This document shows positions 24,146-36,929 of a DNA stretch of 64,000 nt, piece after piece. This stretch comes from Ostrinia nubilalis (lineage: Eukaryota; Arthropoda; Insecta; Lepidoptera; Crambidae): contig NC_087105.1 in assembly GCF_963855985.1 (NCBI RefSeq), positions 6,388,501 to 6,452,500 on the forward strand. Reading direction: 5' to 3'. Numbering within the stretch: the first letter of the stretch is position 1; the number at the start of each line of letters is the position of its first letter. Below the pieces are notes generated by a model. It was not told where the DNA came from and did no database searches. It worked only from the letters and a program-made list of their open reading frames with translations. The translations under genes and the position numbers were made by a program.

Positions 24146-25163
24146 CATAGCTGGGCACCGTTAATCAAATAGTTAACTTCGTTAATCGTTAAACCGTTAA
24201 TAAAAAAATTAACTTCGTTAAACGTTAAAACGTTACATTTCGCAAGATTTAACGCAAGTTAACGTTAATCGTTAATCCGTTAACACATAATAATAAAACG
24301 AAAGAAATATTTGTATGCAAGGTTCAAATAATTTCGAAAGCTTGTATCGCGCATGGAATTTATTCCTCTTTTATGTTTGCGCTACAAGCTTTCGAAATTA
24401 TTTGAACCTTGCATAAGTACAATTATTTTTTTCGTTTTAGTACAACTGCATTTTAGAATAAAAGCTTGTTTTTTAAAAAGTTTTTTAATTATTATAATTT
24501 TATTCACTTTTTCGTAGTAAGTATCTCAATCTCAGAGCCTTGGTTTAATTTCAATACAATTTAGCACCAAAGTGCTCAAAAAGACAAATCCAGCAAACCC
24601 AAACTCGATAAGTTTCCACCGTTTAGTTCAGGAATTCCTATGGCCACCTCCTGACTCCATCATCAGGTCCCTGAACATCATCTAGTACTAAAGTGCTCAA
24701 AAAGACAAATCCAACGAACCCAAATTCGATGCGATGCCGCCGTTTCATTTAGGAGTTCCTATGGCCACCTCATGACTCCATCATCAGACCAGCTCAATGG
24801 TACCATAACATTGCATTGTCATCGTACTTACATAAGTATACCAAATTTCAGCTCAATCGGTTCATGAAAACTGGTCTTAAATTCAGTTACAAGAGTTGTC
24901 CCACACATACTAACAAGTGTCGTTAGTGATCTGGTTACAAAAACTGTTGTTTTGGGTTCTGGAACTTCTGGAAGCCCTGCCTACTGTATCTTTTTGGTAA
25001 ATAGTAGGTACTGGATTAACGATTAACGGACTTAGGATAATTTAACGGAAGTTAACGAGTCCGTTAACATTTTTTAAAGTTAACTTAAAAGTTAATCCGT
25101 TAATAGAAATGTTAACTTCGTTAATTAACGATTAACGGATTAACGAGTTAATGCCCAGCTATG
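24146..25163. mobile_element. hAT-like MITE rich in GTTAACTTCGTTAA
   Basis: TIR CATAGCTGGGCA and TGCCCAGCTATG with a perfect 8-bp duplication CTTACTTC (24138-24145 and 25164-25171). Both ends are dense arrays of TTAACG/CGTTAA words. Inside are a 33-bp-arm hairpin (24315-24413) and a ~125-bp tandem pair (24561-24790). Confidence 0.82.
24561..24790. repeat. ~125-bp tandem duplication
   Basis: Two units share AAAGTGCTCAAAAAGACAAA and TCCTATGGCCACCTC, inside the hAT-like MITE. Confidence 0.7.
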
Positions 25164-25171
25164 CTTACTTC

Positions 25172-27063
25172 CTACTAATAGGTATTATAAACGCGAAACT
25201 TTGTATGGATGTCTGGATGTTAACATGTTTGTTACTCTTTCATGCAAAAACTACGGAATTAATTGGGTGAAACTTTACACTATTATTGTTTGTAATAACA
25301 GAGAATAACATAATATAGGCAATAATTTATGAGGATCGGTGACAAACTGAATTTCGCGATGGTGAAGCCGCGGGTAAACGCTAGTCTGAAATATAGAATA
25401 CATTTTATTTTAAAAGCAAGTTATGGCCACAAAAAAGCTTTTAGTTTGAATACACCTGCATACCATAAACCAAGTGCAAGATATAATAAAATTTACTACG
25501 AGCTTAACTTTATTTTGGGAACTTTTGGAATTATTTCTGCGTTTATCTAAGTATCATACAAAAGCTCAGTTGTTTTAATACCATTTTTCGCCGACCATGA
25601 CAATAGAAAGGAGTATTGACTATTGTGTTTTATGATACAGTTGTTTTTGTCCATTGTTGGCAGCAGTTTCTGTAACGCTTGCGAAAACTTGGTTAAAGCT
25701 GCTGATTGACCGGCATTCTGCGAACAATACAATAAAAATAATAGAACAGCGGCAAAAACAAAAAGAGGCATTTTTTTTATTGCTTGACGGGGTTATAAGT
25801 AATGGAACATTTGTATTAAATATAGCTTCTGTATAAGTTTACAACGCTATTTTGATTCGATTCAGATTTGATCTTAAACCTAAGCTCAAACCACCGACTT
25901 TTAGTTGGCCGATAGATGGTCTCGCCCGATTCTAATATGTATAAAGAATCGGCCGATACTAAATCGGTGTGATTGCATACTTTCATACACCTCCAAAGTG
26001 ATCAACAGCCCGACCCAACTATCGGCCAACTATAAGTCGGTGGTCTGTGCCTAGGCTAATGGTTAAAAAAGGTTGAATAAAGTGAATAACGGCCTAATAC
26101 TTTATTGATTTTACCAAACTTATCAAGCGGGTTACCAATTATCATACTGTCGTTTTTAACAAAATCGTACCACATCATTCGTCAAATTGCTCATTTATTT
26201 ATTTTCTTTTCTATAAACATAAATGGAATATTCGAAGTGAGTCATTGGATGTATCTGGACACTTTAGAAGCCATTTATATCTACTTCATGCTTTTCCCAT
26301 GAAGCTTAATGTACCTGATAAGAAATTGTAAAAAAAATAGTTGTACCTACCTACTAAACCATTTTTACACTTGTGACTCATTATTTTTTTATTTCATTCA
26401 TTGTAGCTAAATATTGCGAATTTCTTATCTTGATACTATTGCCAGTTCCCGTGAGACTGGTTTGCACTCATATTTTAAGAACTTTTGGCTTTTGTCCACA
26501 GGTGTAGGATGAGTTCAGTGAAAACTTACTAAACTAATGATTACTTAATTAACAACCACTAATAGGTACTTGTTTATTAAGAATTTCTTATATTTTTCAC
26601 TGCAATCAATTTAAGTTATATTACTAAGTAGGTATATTAATGAAGGGATTTTTAAGATTTATTGACGATGCCATTATCTTTGCTAGGGACTCGCTGCGTT
26701 ACGAGTAGTTGAGCTCATTTTGTAGTGTAAACATGAACGGCATCAAGTAACGTATTTTTGATACGGAATAATAATAATATGGTAGGTCTCTTTCCAATTA
26801 ATATATTGATTCTTTAACGTGAGTAAGTAAATAGTAAATTATTCTTAGGCTGAGTTGCACCACCTAACTTTAACGGTAACTATGACGATAACCGGTGCTT
26901 TTTGAATGGAGTTTGAGAACTTTTTGACGTTTGTTAAAGTCAAAGAAGATGGTGCAACTCAGCCTTAAAATAAATACCTACTATACGTTTACATTATTTT
27001 TTGTTAATATGAATTATACCTACTCGTAGTAAACTTATACTGTATACTTTATTAGGTACTAAC
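25172..27063. other. No clear gene downstream of the REJ-like exons
   Basis: Contains dispersed-element fragments and a short minus-strand frame (25771-25547) starting with a signal-peptide-like MPLFVFAAVLLFLLYCSQNA. It has no supporting exon or homology, so I leave it uncalled. Confidence 0.5.
26844..26967. mobile_element. MITE 'GGCTGAGTTGCACCA', copy 3
   Basis: CTTAGGCTGAGTTGCACCAC...GATGGTGCAACTCAGCC; about 100 bp from the end of the last recognised REJ-like exon. Confidence 0.72.
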
Positions 27064-30000
27064 GTTGTAAGTCACTATAGCCGACTGCACTATTCGCGCC
27101 AAGGGAATAATTTCGCAGCGCCTGATATGCGCCTGTGTGACGTCAATGAGTGCGTCGATCGTGCGAGCGGAGCCTGGCGCTAGCACTAGTGTTGTTGGGT
27201 CGCCGTCAGAACACGCGCCGAAGGCATCGCATACCTGCACCCAAACTTCTGTGCCGGCCTCTGGAAAATTGTTATAAACTAATAGAGCTTTTACCGCGCC
27301 TTCGCTCGCATGGATTTCCTATCTTGCTAATTTATAACATGAAAGTTTCTATGGATGTTTATTACTCTTCCATGTAAAAACTTCTGAACAGATGTTGATG
27401 AATCTTTACAGTATTATTGTTTATTACATTAGAATATAAGCTATAATTTATAACGATCTGATTTTCACGCGGACAAAGCCGTGGATAGAAGCTAATAACT
27501 TAACTTATATTATTATTAGTAGGAAGAAAGATAAGATTTGTACGATTTATTTTTTTATTAAAGATTTGATTGTTTTTTTACCAGACAATAGATTATATTG
27601 CGATACTTACTTATTAATGATAAGTATCGTCGCCAAAAACTTTCCAAAGCTTTTGAAAGTTCTGATTCAGAGCTTGTGATCATGTTAAATTAAGTAACAA
27701 GCTTTTCTGTATTTCTTATATTGAAAGTATTTTTTGCAATAAAGAGTTTACTTTTACATCTATTATACTTTGTTATTAGTTTCATTTTAATATAATGTTC
27801 CCAACAACATTATGTAATTAATGAAGTCATTAGAGAAACCCGTCAATGCCCGTACTAGAATGTTTAATAATATTTTCTTTGTTATTTAAATAAATAAATA
27901 AGCAAACATTTATGAAATAGGCCGGAAAGTCCGAATCTTACGTTATTTCAAAGGATATCAATTTAATAACATACCAATATAGGGTAAAATGGTCTCCACA
28001 GCGCGATGTTCGATATATGAGGCCAGTAGCAACGATTCATCCCCTATTCGGCAGTAGAACGAGTACTGTAAGGGGATGTCTGGATCATGCACGGGCAGAG
28101 TACTGATGCGAAACTCGGTCTCCATCGCAGTTCCTGATTCAGGTGAAATCTAAAACATATTACGTAAGTAGGTACTAAGTAAGGATCCAATCTAAAATGT
28201 ATGGTTGTTACCATACATTTTCACAACATGTACCTATAGTTATAACTGAGTCTTGAAAACACTCATAAATAAGTTCCTATGTACCTACAAACGGCCAGGA
28301 AATAAAAATTATTTTGCTAGAAAATAATTTTTATTTTTCTTTTTTAAAAACATAGCATGTACGTAAGTAGGTAGGTACATATTTTACAAAAATCACTAAT
28401 CCATTAGATATGAAATGAGAAAACTCGCAACTTCGAAATCGTAAAAATATGTGACTCATTAGTACACAAGAAAGGTGATCTTCCACCTTTAGCTTGATCA
28501 TAACTTTCCATCAGGTGAAATGCAGGCTAGGGACTTTTCCTATTTCGGTGAAAAAAAAAAACTATTGTTTAGGAACACAACTTTATCAATATAAACCCAA
28601 TAAACTTACAATCACACCGCCAGCTTTCGGGCTTTTATTCAGCTGGAACCATACATCAGCATACACCACTCCTTCAGTATCACAGCTGAACGTAAGGGAG
28701 CATCCACATTGTGCCACAAATCGTGCTCGGCCCGATTTGGCTGGAAAGGTCGTGGTCACCTGCCTCCACTCTGTATCGTTTGTGTAGTCAGCTAACTCGC
28801 TTAGGAACTGCTCCTCAAGCGAGTGCACTGTTAGCGTGTCAGTTAGTGCTTCGCCGTGCTAGAAAATACAATGAAGGTAACGGAGTCTTACTTCTAGTCT
28901 GAACCAGGTCCTAGAAAACCTATTTCTTTGTCACAGCTGAATGAAAGGGAGCATCCACATTGTGGCACAAAACACGCCCGGCCCGGTTTGGCTGGAAAGG
29001 TGGTAGTCACCTGCCTGCATTCTGTATCGTTTGTGTAGTCAGCTAACTCGCTTAGGAACTGCTTCTCAAGCGAGTGCACTGTTAGCGTGTCAGTTAGTGC
29101 TTCGCCGTGCTAGAAAATACAATGAAGATAATGGAGTCTTATTCAGTCTGAACCTAAAAAACCTAACTTCTGTGTCACAGCTGAATGAAAGTGAGCTTCC
29201 ATATTGTGCAACAAAACTCGCCCGGCCCGGTCTGGCTAGGAAGGTAGTAGTCACCTGCCTCCATTATGTATCGTTTGTATAGTCAGCTAACTCGCTTAGC
29301 AACTAGCTAGAGAAGCCTCTAGCGAGTGTCAGGTAATGCTTTGCCGTGCTAGAGAATATAATGAAGGTTAAGTACGAATACTTCGTAACTTACCCACTTA
29401 ACTTACTTTTGAATTTTGATGTCTTCAAACTATGCCAAGTTAACTCATAAAAAATCAGGGAAATCTCAACCAATAAATATTTTCAATCATTGGGTATTAG
29501 AACCTGTATTTTACATTCAGTTAATTACTAATCGTTTAGCTTAATGTTTATTTACCTACTTATAAATTAATGATAGACAAATTGTTAGTTAACTACCTAC
29601 GAGTATTTAGTACAATTATTCACCTCAAGTTTGACGGCCGTATTCACAAACAATGCTTGCTTAAGTAAAGCAGAAAATTGAACGCACAGCGTTGAATAGA
29701 GCTGTATGATTGGTTCGTGTGTGACCCTATGCATCCACGCGCACTGTGAGAACTCATAGTAATGTTTGTGAATACGGGCATTAGAATCATAAAGTATGCT
29801 ATAAAATTAAGAGTAAGTACGAATCTACACTGAAGAACTACAAATCTATTGAGCATCAATTGAGATTTGAGAATTAATATTACACACTTAACTAAACTAA
29901 AAACTAATTTGAGTCGAAGATTTTTACTTGAAGAAATTATAATATCCTTATTGAAAAGGTTAACTAAGTATTTAATTATATAAAATTTTTAGTTAACAAC

Positions 30001-33000
30001 ACTACTTACCTACTATTTGATTTGATTAATAAAACGTATGTACCTGACAATCTTCACATGTATCATTTATTGCCGTTTCTGACTCAGCTTGGTATTCCTC
30101 CGACGCGAAGTACCAAGACAGGGAGCAAGACGGTACCACGTTGCTGGCATTGGCTGTGATTTCAACTGTGCTGCCTTCATTCAATAGCCTTGCCAATGGA
30201 TTTATCTGAAAATCAAAAGCTCTTTTACAGAACAGAAACATTTACTTGGCGAACAAACGGATTTCAAGTACATGATTAAGTCCACACACATATGTGTAGT
30301 AAGTATATGTATTGTGAGTATTGTGAACGATTTAAAATAAAGTTTCTTAATTAAGTAGGTATATTAGTATATTGATTGCAATAAATAATACTACATAAAT
30401 GTTAGGAAAATATCGAAATAATCCTAGTGGAGAGTGATAATTTTTCCATCAAAACTCTTGATCTAAAATCCATTCAATAAGTTCTAAGGCTTAATATCGC
30501 TAGTTATAATATTAATACTTAGATAAGTAAATGATTAATAATTAGGTACTTACGTTTAAAACGTTTTTGTGTACCTACTTTTATAATGACTGTGTTTTGT
30601 TCGCGCCACTAATTTTCGAAAAAACAAAAGACAAAAGCGAATCGAAAAAATAAGAAAAACATTATAAGTGGCCAGTATTGAAAAACATGCAAGTAGGTAT
30701 TGTGATTGTGGTAAGGGTTACATAATAAAACTTTTTTCTAATAACTGACCGTTATTATTGTAAAAAAAAAGTTATGCTGTGTCTGCGTAAAAAGTTAACT
30801 CGTTGATTTATTTATCCCTCTTTTATTTAAATTAGTATTTTGTTTGAATCACTAGAATCTAATGTCTTATTGCAAAAATTAAGTAATTAGACCTAAAAAA
30901 TCATCTTGTTATGGACTCAGACTACATGATAAAATACTAATTTGTACAAAATAATTAATCAGTAAGTTCAATAAAAATAAGACAACATACATTTAATACG
31001 GGCAGCATTGGTTTCACAGTCACTATTGTAGCATTTGCTAAACTGGTTTGACTGAAAACACTTGCATTCAATGTGATATGATATCTGAAAAATTAAGTAG
31101 GTAAAAATAAGTTAGTCTTTTAGGCGAAAAGTCTAATCTTTAATGAGATAATCAATTTACGTTTACTCAGTTTTTTTTAAATTAGTACAAAACTCTTCAA
31201 ATTGTATTCCGCGGAGGTGTCTCAGTACTATGAAGTCAATTAAGGTATACCTACTTAGTAATTACATAGTTTCTCTTTATGAGCGATAAGTAGTTTTGTA
31301 TCCAATCATTTGAAAAGTAGGTACTTAATTAAGAAATGAGATTTCGAAATTTCAGTTAAGTACCTAATATGGGACTTTACTAGCGACTATTCCGTGAATT
31401 TTCTAAATCGACATTGAGATAATTATAGTACTAATATTAACCTGAAATAATGTAATTGTCTATTAATTAGTAAAAGTTTTTTGAAATACGTACTGTAAGT
31501 AAGTGCTTAGTATTAAGTATAAGATTAGTTACTCTTTCTTTACTATAAAGGTAAATAAAAAAGCATTGTGGGTATTTAATATTATAATACTTACTCGCCG
31601 TCATCGCATAGTCCAGAAGGAAAGATCAAAGTTTCTCCGTCCAAATCGGTTTCTATATTACAGTCTTCATCATTGTATGTGCATTTCCACGCGAACTAAA
31701 ACCAAGATAAAATAAAATAAAATATTTCATGATTATTTTATCATTATATCTAATCATCTCTTTGACACACTTGGTCAAAGTTTTTTCCAAATTAAACTAA
31801 CAGTTCTTTTAGACTTCGGTCGGTGAAGTTTAAATCTTTCTTTTTTCGTCATACTCGTATCAGAAGGATTTCTGATTTTAATTAACATCTTGGACTATAT
31901 CTAGAAAGTTAGAAAGTAACTTACTAATTCTACCATCGTACCATAAGTCAATTTTCAATATTCGTCTTTATTTAATTGATTCGGTAATAATTCGGTAAAG
32001 CACTAAGTACCTACTAGGTTTTTAACCTGTGCCCCGGACTTCGCTTGAAAATAGTTTGTATGTATATTTTTTCCCGTTTTTGCAATATATTTGTTGTAGC
32101 GAGATTTTCATCAATTGATGGAGTAGGTATCCAACACAAAAATATTTTTAATCGAACTGTAGTATGTCCTGAGATTAGCGCGTTCAACCATAGAAATAAA
32201 CTCTTCAACCTTAAAATATTAGTATAAAATAAACATACGAGATACTTACTGTGACAGGGTTACCATAGTAATCGTGGTTGATTACAATCGATTCAATGGA
32301 GAAAGGCTGGTTAATTGTCACCCGTAAATAGTCAATGCTAAGGTACACTTCTAATCCACGAAACCGTACCCCGAAAGGTAGACTGGTCTGAAATAAATAG
32401 ATTTAAACTGACGTTAGCGACAGGATTATTATAAGTAATTTCAAATGTTTTATTTTTATTTTATTTATTTAAAAATATATTTTATTTTATTCTAGCTTTT
32501 ACCGGCAGCTTCGATCACGTGAAATTTTCTCTGTCGCAGAAAAACTATTGCGCGTGTGACTCATCCCTATTTCAAAAACTATCATAATTATGTCATTTCA
32601 GGGACTCAAAAGTATTTATAACCTTTTATCAAAATTGGTTCAGTGGTTTAGTCGTGAAAGCATTATAGACAGAGTCACTTTCACATTTAAATTAATAAGG
32701 AAGTAAGGATATCAGATAGTTACAGAATTAAAATTAAATTGAGTAAATTGTACATTAATTATTTTTATAAAGGGCATATTATTTTTACTATGAGATTAGT
32801 ACACCTACTTCAAAACTTTTTATTGATATCCCTAAACTTTTTTCAAATCGCACTTATGTGAGGCAAGTGCATAGGCATAGCCTACGTGCTAGACATCATG
32901 TCATGCAACAGACATATTATCCATTAATTCCACTATCATTCCAAACAGTATCCAATTGTTGAGGATCGACCAATACATAGGCATACTAGGGTACGTGCTA

Positions 33001-36000
33001 GACATCATGGCAGTACTATTTTACGCTAGGTACTTGACTACTCGCGGACTAAAGTTTCGTTGGCACTAATCGAGAAATTTAGTCAAGTGGCGAATAATTT
33101 AGTAGCTAAACGTGTCTGAACACCAAAAAAGGCAATTAAGTTACTGAGGGCTGATTTTACCATCATCGGATTACTTTTAACTGAAGAATAAACTTGTCAA
33201 TGTGCCTAACTTATTCTTCGTTTAGTCGTTTAGTCAAGTCAATCCATATTTTTCTATTTTAATTTAGTTATTTATGGTGATTTACTTTACTAAATTACTT
33301 GACTAGTGCGAACAAGGCTAAAGCGCTGCGTAGGCGCACCTAGTGGTGTCCACCGCACCGTCTAATATTATAACGTTTATAACGTATCATCTGTGTCCGC
33401 AGCTGTCGGAAAGCTAATACAGACAAATAATTCCAATAATTTCCATTTTAATTTCAGACTGTATTTTTTTCCAAAACGAGCTCACTATTAGAATCTAATA
33501 GTTAAGAATTGACCAATACCTAGCATAGGCATAGCTTACGTGCTAGACATCATGTCTGTTCTAACTTTTACGTTACTTTTACTAATACAGACACTTTTTT
33601 TGTTAACAATACAGGTCTGGCCTGGCGCCGAGACTTAGTGGAGCCATAAACAAACATCGATTCGCCAATTCTCACAGGTAGTTTTAAGCAAATCCTTCTT
33701 CAAGGCTTCGCACGGGACTGGTCCTAAGCGTTTTATGAGTGCTGACTTACAAAAGAACGTATCTCTGTGTTTTTGCAAATTGTATTGTAACCGCTGTGCG
33801 TGGTTCGCTTTAACGAGGTTCTTATCTGTCGCGCAGGTATTTCGAAGCGCAAATCCTTTTTCAAGGTTGGGCTTGGGGGCTGAGCTTAAGCGTTTAATGG
33901 CTGCTAGTGATACAATGGAACGCATGGTGTATAAAATTGTAGTGTAATTGCTGACCTTTACGCCATTTTACCTGCGTAATAAAGTTCCCGTTGCTAGCCC
34001 GTATGACTTGGCACGACGCGCTGTAAACCAAGCCAGGTCTCAGGGTGTGAGGAGGGACCTCCAACCTTGATCCTTGTATGTGGGAGACGTTCACCATGTC
34101 ATCGGAGCTTAGACTCTGTACGCTCCAGGCAAACTAGGAATAAGATTGAGTTAATATTTCTAGCTGTCCATAGTTTAGCTCGGAGGTCAGGTAATATAAA
34201 ATAGAATGCCTCTATAGATTAACTAGTGGTTAGAGAGTTAAAAACTATTGATCGGAGGTCTTGCTTCGATTCCCAGGGACCATATTTATTACCTACCCCA
34301 CAATTTAATTAAGGTTTGTTTGAACTTTACATAGATTAATAAAGCAAACTTTATGAGATTGCTTCCAGTATTTCATATGGTAGGCTACCCACTAAGTTTG
34401 TGACCTCAGTTGTTACAATCAAAATGATACATCTATTTTACCAGAGGCAAGTAAAAGATATGTCTTGTTCTCCCCACACTGGCCAGATGGGTTGGGCAGA
34501 CGCTTTAAAGGTGACGATTAGATTAGGTATGTATTTACTTACATAATAATCCTGTGTGGGTGTACATGTAGTAACTTGCGCTTCGACCACATACGTCACG
34601 TCAGCCAAAGCCGCCTGCGCGCCCACCAGCACGACGGAGAACATGTCGCTTCGACCCTCGATCGTCAGCTCATGGTCGCCCTGCGTGTTGTCGATGTTGA
34701 AGCACTTGGGCTCGCTGACGTCACCGTTCGATTCGACCGAGCTGACGTTGAAGATGTAGTTCACGCCTTTTAGCATCTGATGACAATTTAAACAGCTTTG
34801 AACAAACAGATCTAATCTACATTTTATTTACCTTAGGTTTATACTACGATTGTATTGTCGTGTGTGTGAATAAATAAATTATAAAGAGGTAAAATTATTT
34901 TTCTTCATCTATGTGGGCTACCAACTTTGAGGTCACAATACTTAAGTCCCAATACTGAGGTCTTAATATTGAGGTTTTAAGAGCGTTTAGGCGTCTTTTG
35001 GATAAATTGAAGGCTTAATGTGCTCTTTCGAAAGATAGAGTTATTTTTCTGATTAGGCAACCAGGTTAATAACTAGAACTAGAACTATCTAAACAGTGGC
35101 TTGACTAATTTAAATATAAATGTATAATATAAATTTCCAAAAATGGTCAGGAATTACTGATATAACTAAGTGTTACCACGTAGGTACGTGTATTCCAAGA
35201 CTGTTGCCTCTGTATGTAGTAAGTAATCTAGTGCTTCTACACGATTTATATTCATCCTAAAATGATTTACCTGGCTGTTCTCTATGACATAAACATAGGG
35301 CTCTGGCTGGGGTTGATTCAGCCGCGCTTCAAGAGCTCGCACCGCTTTCCACAGCAGCAATGTAAAACGCTGCGTAGGCGCATCCAGCGGAGTCCACCGC
35401 ACCATCCAGTCTATACGCATATCTGCGTCTGCAGCTGTCTGCAAGCTATACAGACATATTCCGTTTTCCTTCCAGACAGAATCTAATTTGTTAAATATCG
35501 ACCAATAGGTACCTAGCATAGACAGCCTAAGTACCTACTAGACATCATGGCAGTAGGTACTATTTATTTACGTTAGGTATTGACTACTCGCAGACTGAGC
35601 GCTGCGTAGGTGCCTTTTAATTTCGGATTGACAAATAACTTTCTATTTTATTTTTTGAATTGTTTGTTTTTAATGATACCTAAACGTAAATGTTATTTTT
35701 AAGTTTTTGCAACGCCTTGACTGGGCGTCACATGTAGGAACAATATTATGTTCTACCCATGTGACATGCAATAAATAATTTGAATTTGAATGTCTGCGAG
35801 CTATTTTTCGTTTTCATTACAGACAGTAGGGTAATTTTATTCCGAAACGTCGCTTGATTATATCTAATCATGTACCTACTACCCGTTCGCGCTAAGTTTG
35901 CCGGTCCGTGGCATGCGCGTCCCCTCTCCCAACCGCGATTTAACGCAATTTAATGTGTGTTATTTTACGCAAATATACAATTTTTATCAATAATAATAAA

Positions 36001-36573
36001 TAAAAAATATTTCACAACAAGATTACTTATGCAATTCGTAGTAGGAGCCTTAAAATACTCGTACTTACGTGATAACGGTGTTATCAGGCTTCTCCACAGT
36101 AGCATTGTCATCCTTAGGGCATATAAACTGAGGCGCTAATATACGGAATTTGGATTCCACTTTTATCACGTCTTCTCCAGCCTAGATACAAACATAATAA
36201 TCATCATCATGATCATCATCTCAGCCATAGTAGGACGTCCACTGCTGAACATAGGCCTCCACCAATGCTTTCCATGTTGCCCGGTTGGTAGCGGCCTGCG
36301 TCCAGCCCCTTCCTGCTACCTTTATGACATACATAATAAAATTGTAAATAGGTAGGTATGTATTTAGGTAATATATTAAGTTACTGCTCTTACTTAAAGC
36401 TAAGTTCCATAAAAAATGCGTACTAAATAGGTAGGTAGTTTATTATTGAGCTTATTCATCGTAAGAAGCTGGGTGAACCAACGAGCAAATTAATTATAAA
36501 TACTTACCGATAACGATACGATTAAGATACACAAAATAAATAAACACATTGTTACAAATGTTAAGCGACACAT
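27064..36573 (-). CDS. Secreted/membrane protein with REJ-like (polycystin-type) extracellular region, 12 exons seen
   Basis: Exons: 36573-36508 (ATG, signal peptide MCRLTFVTMCLFILCILIVS), 36181-36069, 35482-35271, 34776-34543, 34133-33972, 32387-32250, 31695-31595, 31084-30991, 30205-30044, 28858-28610, 28149-27975, 27260-27064. All have GT and AG borders, and from the third exon on the phases agree. The products have the look of REJ/PKD-type ectodomains: FAWSVQS...SRLEVPPHTLRPGLVYSAS, INPLARLLNEGSTVEITANAS, SCSLSWYF, paired Cys and many N-glycosylation sites. Known: REJ regions occur in polycystin-1-like receptors next to a GAIN/GPS domain and membrane spans. None of these follow within the window, so the 3' part is missing, far downstream, or lost. 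Exon 2 to exon 3 is out of phase by one base as drawn, so a small exon may be missing there. Confidence 0.75.
28610..28858 (-). CDS. Exon 10 of the REJ-like gene (83 codons)
   Basis: Acceptor ...TTTTCTAG at the right edge, donor GTAAGT at the left, phase 0 at both ends. Contains LSELADYTNDTEWRQVTTTF and a Cys pair QCGCSLTFSC. It is the intact member of a set with two truncated copies just upstream in the gene (28934-29350). Confidence 0.8.
28934..29350 (-). pseudogene. Two truncated tandem copies of REJ-like exon 10
   Basis: Copy 2 (about 28934-29108) and copy 3 (about 29176-29345) repeat the acceptor and the first two thirds of the exon at 28610-28858, then stop at the same place, near the CDTE codons, without a donor. 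Copy 2 runs into a stop shortly after. Copy 3 has an internal stop and small indels. Repeat period is about 240-255 bp. They look like failed exon duplications. Use of copy 2 as a terminating exon cannot be ruled out. Confidence 0.75.
29637..29780. mobile_element. MITE 'CCCGTATTCACAAAC', copy 2
   Basis: GCCGTATTCACAAACAATG...AATGTTTGTGAATACGGGC, in an intron of the REJ-like gene. Confidence 0.72.
33320..33580 (-). pseudogene. Decayed copy of REJ-like exon 3 region
   Basis: GCGCTGCGTAGGCGCACC...GTCCACCGCACCGTC, the later CCTAGCATAGGCATAG and GCTAGACATCATG match 35366-35550 (exon 3 and the intron beside it) but with indels and no open frame. Confidence 0.65.
33685..33955. repeat. Diverged tandem duplication, ~165 bp
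   Basis: GCAAATCCTTCTTCAAGG...CCTAAGCGTTTTATGAGTGCTG at 33685-33745 repeats as GCAAATCCTTTTTCAAGG...CTTAAGCGTTTAATGGCTGCTA at about 33850-33905, just left of REJ-like exon 5. Confidence 0.6.
34220..34282 (+). mobile_element. tRNA-like SINE head in an intron of the REJ-like gene
   Basis: CTAGTGGTTAGAGAG and GCTTCGATTCCCAGG resemble A and B boxes; the body is not recognisable. Confidence 0.5.
36198..36322. mobile_element. Fragment of a common lepidopteran non-LTR repeat (RTE-like 3' end)
   Basis: ATCATCATCATGATCATCATC followed by TAGGACGTCCACTGCTGAAC and AGGCCTCCACCAATGC, a widespread lepidopteran repeat. It lies in the first intron of the REJ-like gene. Confidence 0.6.
36508..36573 (-). CDS. 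First coding exon of the REJ-like gene (signal peptide)
   Basis: 22 codons from ATG 36573 to the donor CG|GTAAGT. A short basic start is followed by a long hydrophobic core and SLS|AG across the splice, a good cleavage site. It joins in phase 0 to the exon at 36181. Confidence 0.75.
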
Positions 36574-36619
36574 TCGTTAAAAGATTATACGAAATTAAGT
36601 TCAAAGTTGGTAAATTTTA

Positions 36620-36630
36620 TTATTTATACT
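36620..36630 (-). promoter_or_regulatory. TATA-like box of the REJ-like gene
   Basis: The minus strand reads AGTATAAATAA about 50 bp upstream of the ATG at 36573, giving a very short 5' UTR if used. Assigned from sequence only. Confidence 0.4.
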
Positions 36631-36793
36631 GCAGTCGAGAGTGTTCAAAAGTCACAAGCAAACTGACATAGTAGTAAATAGTGTCATGTTATCCATATTT
36701 TCCATACTAATAATAATGCCAAAGTAACACTGTCTGTCTGTTGCATTATAATATGCTTAAACCACTGATTCAATTTAAATAAATTTTGATATA

Positions 36794-36927
36794 CAGGGTG
36801 TTAGGTAAATGGGTTTATAAGCCGACACTAGCCCATATTAACATGTGCATATAAATTGATAAATTTCTGACTTCATCATACCATTTAATATTTTATGCAT
36901 ATTATGTTAACAACATAATACACCCTG
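36794..36927. mobile_element. Short mariner-type MITE
   Basis: CAGGGTGTTAGG...ACACCCTG flanked by TA, 134 bp. Lies just upstream of the REJ-like gene promoter region. End sequence resembles the element at 16957-18807. Confidence 0.65.
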
Positions 36928-36929
36928 TA

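Noticed and set aside
25547..25771. Small secreted protein on the minus strand
   Set aside because: The start looks like a signal peptide, but the rest is short, low in Cys and without support from splice sites or promoter signals.
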